Shown: positions 14,079-17,954 of the stretch, piece by piece
How the letters are laid out: each line of letters begins with the position of its first letter
How positions within the stretch are numbered: position 1 is the stretch's first letter
The notes under the pieces: generated by a model
What the model saw: only the letters and a program-made list of their open reading frames with translations
Databases searched by the model: none
What the model was told of the DNA's origin: nothing
Assembly (NCBI GenBank): GCA_028284565.1
Contig: JANQRM010000694.1
Coordinates: forward strand, 1 to 17,954
Direction of reading: 5' to 3'
Length of the DNA: 17,954 nucleotides
Source: Anaerolineae bacterium
Lineage (GTDB): Bacteria > Chloroflexota > Anaerolineae > Aggregatilineales > Phototrophicaceae
Translations under genes and position numbers: made by a program

Positions 14079-14948
14079 ATGTCACAGCCTAAAGAAGCAT
14101 TACCATCATTCCTCGCCGAACCATCCAAGATCGGTCAAGAAATCAGTATTACAGGGAAATGGGTTCCAACTAAAAAGGGTGGTCTATTCAGAAAGTCTGC
14201 TGAGTCGAAAGAAATGTTGAAGGAATGGGAAGATATTCATATTGGTGCAAAAAATGACCTAGGTGTTCTCTCTACTGAGATCAATCATGCTGTTGGCGAA
14301 GATGCTGTGCTAGTTCATCATGTCTTCAAAGACTCTGACGCGCTCGTTCACTATTTTTCTACAACAGCCACACAACATATGAATGCACTCACGACAGTCG
14401 CAAAGCCAGAGTTACACCTCATTCGTGGAGTCCATGTTCCTACTCCTGCTAGGGAAGCTGTTCTTGCAAAGAATGTGCCTGCGACTTTTGGAGAATTTCT
14501 ATTCGGATATGTAAAAGAAGAATATCAGCGTCCCGACTACGAAAATGCGATCATGGTTACTGCTAAATGGACGTGTAATGAAGGCGATGAAAGCCACCTT
14601 GAGGAACTCAAATATTGGTGGCAACGTGTTGGAACAGAAGCACATGCTATGGAAGAAGGCTTGCTTAGGTTCGAGGCTTATCAGGTTCTTGGGGAGGATG
14701 CCTTAATCATCCATGAAACATTCAAGAGTAACGATGATCTCAAATTCCATTTGACAAAAGGAACAGCTGAGAAATACAAGAAGGACATTGACCAAGTCGC
14801 AACACCAGAAAACTACTTCTTCCGTGGTCCAGTTTCTTGGACGATCCGCACCTATTCCAAATTTATGCATTTACCTGCAACGTATTCCAGCTTGGGCAGT
14901 AACTATACGCAACCGGGAGGAAGCATGAGTGATGGAACGATTGTGTAG
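14079..14948 (+). CDS. Two-domain ABM-like dimeric barrel protein
   Basis: I use the ATG at 14079 (289 aa), preceded by GGAGAG at about 6 bases; longer in-frame starts lack one. Domain 1 (about 20-118) has ISITGKWVP, DAVLVHHVFKDSDALVHYF and TTATQHMNALTTVAKPELHLIRG. Domain 2 (about 157-250) has IMVTAKWTCNEGDESHLEEL, DALIIHETFKSNDDLKFHL and KGTAEKYKKDIDQVATPENYFFRG. These align with each other and with the single domain of the upstream protein (HDLFK, GFHLGGTAAQH). A fused pair of ABM domains can form the barrel within one chain that single-domain members form as dimers. The gene belongs to the HxlR-controlled cassette and is AT-richer than its neighbours. The reaction is unknown; a quinol monooxygenase-like role is inference. 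Confidence 0.75.
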   Translation: MSQPKEALPSFLAEPSKIGQEISITGKWVPTKKGGLFRKSAESKEMLKEWEDIHIGAKNDLGVLSTEINHAVGEDAVLVHHVFKDSDALVHYFSTTATQHMNALTTVAKPELHLIRGVHVPTPAREAVLAKNVPATFGEFLFGYVKEEYQRPDYENAIMVTAKWTCNEGDESHLEELKYWWQRVGTEAHAMEEGLLRFEAYQVLGEDALIIHETFKSNDDLKFHLTKGTAEKYKKDIDQVATPENYFFRGPVSWTIRTYSKFMHLPATYSSLGSNYTQPGGSMSDGTIV

Positions 14949-15034
14949 TTGCTATGTATTTACTGGATGTTTGCATAATTTACAAAAGTCATGGGGATAT
15001 GGGGTTCTTTCATGATTTAGCTGAGTGCTACTTC

Positions 15035-15955
15035 TTATAGGGTTGGGTCGACGGCTTCGCGGAGCCAATCACCGAGCACATTGATGGAGAGAACAGTGGC
15101 GAAGATGGCAGTGCCGGGAATCACACTGACCCACCAACCATTAGCGAGATAGTCGCGTCCGGCAGTGACCATACCACCCCATGTAATAATCGAAGGCGGG
15201 ACTCCAAATCCCAGAAAGCTGAGAGAGGCTTCAGCGAGAATCATAGTGGAGATAGTCAGGGTGCTGATGACGGTCACTGCACCGAAGACATTGGGGAGGA
15301 TATGCCGAAAGATGATACGTGTATTGCTACTGCCCAAGGCGCGCGCTGCCTCGACAAATTCGCGTTCACGGATGCTGAGGACTTGTCCACGCACGATGCG
15401 TCCATAAGTTACCCAACCCGTGATTCCAAGTACGATGATGACATTTATCAGGCTGGAATCGAGAATGGCGGTGACCGCAATCGCCAAAATTAAAAAGGGT
15501 ATCGCCTGTTGAATATCGCCAATTCGCATGATGATCGTGTCGATACGTCCGCCGAAGTAACCCGCAATTAATCCTACAACAACGCCAATTGTACCTTGCA
15601 CCAGCACCGACGCGACTCCGACCAGGAGAGAAATCCGCGCGCCGAAGATGATGCGACTCAGGATGTCACGTCCAAGTGCATCTGTGCCGAGTGGATAGCC
15701 TTCTACACTGCCGTCTTGCCAGATAGGAGGCTTGAGGCGGAGGCGTAGAGTCTGTAAATCGGGGTCGTGGGGTGTGAGGGCGGGGGCAAAGAGCGCGAAG
15801 ATAATTGCCACAAGTAAGATGAGCAGGGCGATGAGTGTGACCGGATTCGTGACCAATTGGCGCAGGAGATAACCCCGTCGTCCACCACTGCGACTGAGGA
15901 TGGGGTCATTGAGTGAGGCAACATTGGACCCTTTGAGTTTTGTTTTCTTGGTCAT
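15035..15955 (-). CDS. ABC transporter permease, DppC/OppC family
   Basis: A 306-aa inner-membrane permease of the peptide/nickel importer class. After a polar N-terminus comes a first helix (about 38-58), APALTPHDP, then the conserved YPLGTDALGRDILSRIIFGAR segment (88-107), and the EAA loop EAARALGSSNTRIIFRHILPN (202-222) that contacts the ATPase. About six membrane helices, normal length. Its ATG overlaps the DppB stop by four bases (ATGA), so the two permeases are translationally coupled and form the heterodimeric channel. No ATPase gene follows; downstream comes the convergent ABM gene after 86 bases with no clear terminator. Confidence 0.93.
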   Translation of the reverse strand: MTKKTKLKGSNVASLNDPILSRSGGRRGYLLRQLVTNPVTLIALLILLVAIIFALFAPALTPHDPDLQTLRLRLKPPIWQDGSVEGYPLGTDALGRDILSRIIFGARISLLVGVASVLVQGTIGVVVGLIAGYFGGRIDTIIMRIGDIQQAIPFLILAIAVTAILDSSLINVIIVLGITGWVTYGRIVRGQVLSIREREFVEAARALGSSNTRIIFRHILPNVFGAVTVISTLTISTMILAEASLSFLGFGVPPSIITWGGMVTAGRDYLANGWWVSVIPGTAIFATVLSINVLGDWLREAVDPTL

Positions 15956-16869
15956 TGTAGGCGAATCCGCGGGTCTAAATAGGCATAAAACAAATCCACG
16001 ACGAGGTTAATCAAGACCACAATAAGGGCGATGAGAACGACATAGGCTTGGATGATGGGGAAGTCGCGGTTGCGGAGGGCTTGGACAAGGAGCAAGCCTG
16101 CGCCCGGATAGGCAAAGACGGTTTCGGTGACGATGGAACCACTAATTAGCGCACCAATTTGTAAGCCCATAACAGTGACGACAGGAATCGCCGCGTTCTT
16201 GAGAGCATGTCTTATCAAGATATAGCGTTCTGCAAAGCCTTTGGAACGCACCGTGCGGATATAATCTTTGCCCAGTTCTTCTCGCAAACTGGAGCGCAAA
16301 AGTCGATTAATCATGGCGGCATAGAAGGGACCCAAGGTAATTGCAGGCAGGATGAGATGTTCGGGTGTGCCACGCCCACTAGATGGCAATAAATCCAACT
16401 GAACCGCCACCACAATAATGAGGACTATGCCCAACAAAAAAGTGGGAATCGACTGCCCACTGAGTGCCACGACGACACTCAACCTGTCTATGATGGAATT
16501 GGGGTGTGTCGCCGATAAAATCCCCAATGGTACAGCGATGCAGAGCGAGATAATGAGGGTGAGAATGGTGAGTTCAATCGTCGCAGGCATTCTGTCGAGT
16601 ACTAGTTGCATAGCGGGTTGACGATGACGAATGGATAAGCCAAAGTCACCTGTGACGGCATTGCCCACAAAATCAACATATTGAATGGGTAGTGGCCGGT
16701 CAAAGCCCAGATTGCGACGGAGTTCGGCGATGTCGTCTTCGGTGGCATCGAGAGGAGCCATGAGTGCTGTCGGGTCACCACCAAGCCGCGCGAGAAAGAA
16801 GACCACAACGGTCACACCGAGTAGAACAAAAATGGCATGGAATAAACGACGAAGTAGATATGTTCCCAT
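15952..16869 (-). CDS. ABC transporter permease, DppB/OppB family
   Basis: I use the ATG at 16869 (305 aa; MGTYLLRRLFHAIFVLLGVT), the standard opening of DppB/OppB proteins. A TTG at 16890 would add seven residues but has no ribosome-binding site. Features: the first helix, LGGDPTALM and the LRRNLGFDRPLPIQYVDFV stretch, TGDFGLSIRHRQP, and the EAA-type loop DYIRTVRSKGFAERYILIRH, then VTETVFAYPGAGLLLVQA and a final LDPRIRLQ. It pairs with the DppC product. The glutathione S-transferase gene lies 52 bases upstream on the same strand, so both may share a transcript. Confidence 0.92.
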   Translation of the reverse strand: MGTYLLRRLFHAIFVLLGVTVVVFFLARLGGDPTALMAPLDATEDDIAELRRNLGFDRPLPIQYVDFVGNAVTGDFGLSIRHRQPAMQLVLDRMPATIELTILTLIISLCIAVPLGILSATHPNSIIDRLSVVVALSGQSIPTFLLGIVLIIVVAVQLDLLPSSGRGTPEHLILPAITLGPFYAAMINRLLRSSLREELGKDYIRTVRSKGFAERYILIRHALKNAAIPVVTVMGLQIGALISGSIVTETVFAYPGAGLLLVQALRNRDFPIIQAYVVLIALIVVLINLVVDLFYAYLDPRIRLQ

Positions 16870-16921
16870 AGATGTGCCGAGGACCTTCAATGGAACTTAG
16901 TGATAATGAATAGTAGCGACT

Positions 16922-17569
16922 CTAGGACGATTTATCAAAGAATGGTCTTCCTTGTTTGTGATAGTTATCTTGGAAGGAGGGGCGGTTGATAAGGCGGGTG
17001 AGCCAATCCAACACCTTCGGAAATTGCTCTGCAAAGGGGAAATCAAACCGTTGATAGCCATATATCCACGGAAGAAGAGCGATATCGACAACGGAAAAAT
17101 CTCCCAGCATATAGGGCTGTTGCGATAATTCGTTTTCGAGTCGGTGGAGGATGCTCATGCCATCTTGTTTGAGTTCTGCTACACGCTCATTGTCGACTCC
17201 GTCGGCTGGCGGTTCGATGACTTGCCAGTAAAGATGGTGGCTAACATCACGGACTTGATCGCTGGAGAACTCAATCCAATCGAGTGCCTCTTCAAGACGC
17301 TCAGAGTCAGTCGGGAACAATGGTGGATTTGGGTATTCGGCTTCTAAATACTGCATGATGACGAGGGAGTCACAATGAATCCCATTGCCATCCTCATAGG
17401 CAGGCACTAAGCCAAGTGGGTTGATGGCAAGATATTCGGGCGTGCGTTGTTCTTTGGCGGGTAGATTAATTTCAGTGCGCTCGAAGGGAACGCCTTTCTC
17501 TTGGAGGAAGATGGCAACCTTGAGGCAATGAGGCGAACGAGTGGAGCTGTAAAGGATCGACTTCTTCAT
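16922..17569 (-). CDS. Glutathione S-transferase family protein
   Basis: A 215-aa protein with an N-terminal thioredoxin-fold domain (1-80): ILYSSTRSPHCLKVAIFLQEKGVPFE, then NPLGLVPAYEDG with the conserved cis-Pro, and CDSLVIMQYLEAEYP, whose Asp-Ser equals the glutathione-binding Glu-Ser motif. The helical C-terminal domain carries YMLGDFSVVDIALLPWIYGY, the N-capping-box segment of the family. Members conjugate or reduce substrates with glutathione or a related thiol; glutathione supply in this organism is unknown. Ser or Thr in SSTRSP may be catalytic. The upstream gene region has an extended -10 promoter. Confidence 0.9.
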   Translation of the reverse strand: MKKSILYSSTRSPHCLKVAIFLQEKGVPFERTEINLPAKEQRTPEYLAINPLGLVPAYEDGNGIHCDSLVIMQYLEAEYPNPPLFPTDSERLEEALDWIEFSSDQVRDVSHHLYWQVIEPPADGVDNERVAELKQDGMSILHRLENELSQQPYMLGDFSVVDIALLPWIYGYQRFDFPFAEQFPKVLDWLTRLINRPSFQDNYHKQGRPFFDKSS

Positions 17570-17599
17570 AACTCATTTCAGAATAGGCTAGTTGATGTC

Positions 17600-17669
17600 A
17601 GTATAGCATGTCTATTTGGGGTAATCCGAATACTTAGGTATTGACCTAAGTATTGTTTTGCTATACACT
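17600..17669. promoter_or_regulatory. Divergent GST/YCII promoters around a 24-bp palindrome
   Basis: ATACTTAGGT (17630-17639) and ACCTAAGTAT (17644-17653) are perfect 10-base arms around ATTG. The right part overlaps TTGACC (17641-17646), a -35 for the YCII gene with the -10 TGCTATACA ending at 17667 (15-base spacing; TACACT at 17664-17669 would give 17). On the minus strand TGCTATACT (17608-17600) is an extended -10 for the GST gene. The palindrome is a strong operator candidate; its regulator is not adjacent in this window. Confidence 0.6.
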
Positions 17670-17792
17670 TGTTCTATGAGTTACTTGATGAAGCAGTTGT
17701 CTGTGATGAGTTGCCTATCACAAAACCGGTTAGGCAATTGCTCTCAACACAACTCAAGACGATCAAACCAACTGAAAACAGGAGCGAGTGCA

Positions 17793-17954
17793 ATGTCTCA
17801 ATATATTCTGACCTATTTTGGTGAGCCGAAGCTGGAAACGCCGGAAGCTGGAAAGCAATATCAAGAACGCTGGATGGCATGGCAAAATGGGCTGGGGGAC
17901 TCCTTTGTGGGGCTGTCGCCGATGGGTCCAGCGAAAAAGGTCGTTAGCTCGGAT
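17793..17954 (+). CDS. YCII-family protein (N-terminal part, cut by right edge)
   Basis: Fifty-four codons are visible from the ATG at 17793, which has AGGAG about 8 bases upstream. The N-terminus MSQYILTYFGEP, then WMAWQNGLG and a Gly/Pro turn (LSPMGPAKKVVSSD), matches the YCII-related dimeric alpha-beta barrel family (M-Y-x-L-x-Y start, WxxWxxxLG helix). Its genes often sit beside ECF sigma factors, which cannot be checked here. The frame stays open back to an ATG at 17676, but that start lies almost at the promoter and would add 39 polar residues not expected in the family. Function unknown. Confidence 0.72.
   Translation, partial: MSQYILTYFGEPKLETPEAGKQYQERWMAWQNGLGDSFVGLSPMGPAKKVVSSD

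Noticed and set aside
14949..15034. Possible terminator between the convergent ABM and DppC genes
   Set aside because: Only a short direct repeat of ATGGGG was found; no stem with a T-run on either strand.
17676..17792. A longer YCII protein starting at the ATG at 17676
   Set aside because: The frame is open, but the start falls next to the predicted transcript start, the added residues are not family-like, and a strong ribosome-binding site precedes 17793.
1..17954. CRISPR arrays, tRNA or rRNA genes, transposases, prophage or toxin-antitoxin genes
   Set aside because: No regularly spaced repeats, cloverleaf-type sequences or proteins of these classes were recognised on either strand.

Overview
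The window looks like chromosomal DNA of a mid-GC bacterium, probably a member of the Chloroflexota (Anaerolineae-like). This is inferred from protein style only: secreted SH3b-SGNH proteins beside an exopolysaccharide cluster, a Dpp/Opp-type ABC importer, an HxlR regulator with a C-terminal SCP2-like extension, and many small detoxification-type genes. No rRNA, tRNA, CRISPR array or transposase was found.

Layout. (1) 1-3391, minus strand: the end of an exopolysaccharide/O-antigen operon, transcribed flippase -> O-antigen ligase/polymerase -> glycosyltransferase, with the last gene cut by the left edge. (2) 3392-3782: a divergent intergenic region with a promoter candidate and an orphan hairpin. 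(3) 3783-7583, plus strand: a tight four-gene unit encoding an SH3b-SGNH protein with Cys at the nucleophile position, a small lipoprotein, an SH3b-SGNH paralogue with the normal Ser, and a membrane-anchored SGNH protein. It plausibly modifies or binds the cell-surface polysaccharide made by region 1. (4) 7607-10962: housekeeping and accessory genes, namely aldo/keto reductase, SRPBCC protein, divergent TetR regulator, an uncharacterised 129-aa protein, and an aminoglycoside/lincosamide-type nucleotidyltransferase. (5) 11011-16869: a peptide-type ABC importer on the minus strand (substrate-binding protein, permeases DppC and DppB, no ATPase genes in view). It is split by a lower-GC cassette (about 12.75-14.95 kb) made of an HxlR regulator and two divergent genes with three ABM-like (antibiotic biosynthesis monooxygenase/EthD-like dimeric barrel) domains. 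(6) 16922-17954: a glutathione S-transferase gene and, divergent from it, a YCII-family gene cut by the right edge, separated by a strong 24-bp palindrome.

The most interesting points are the HxlR-ABM cassette with two 17-bp operator-like repeats spaced exactly 21 bp apart, the Ser-to-Cys change at an identical residue number in the paired SH3b-SGNH proteins, and a palindromic repeat seen twice, once inside the coding sequence of a signal peptide.
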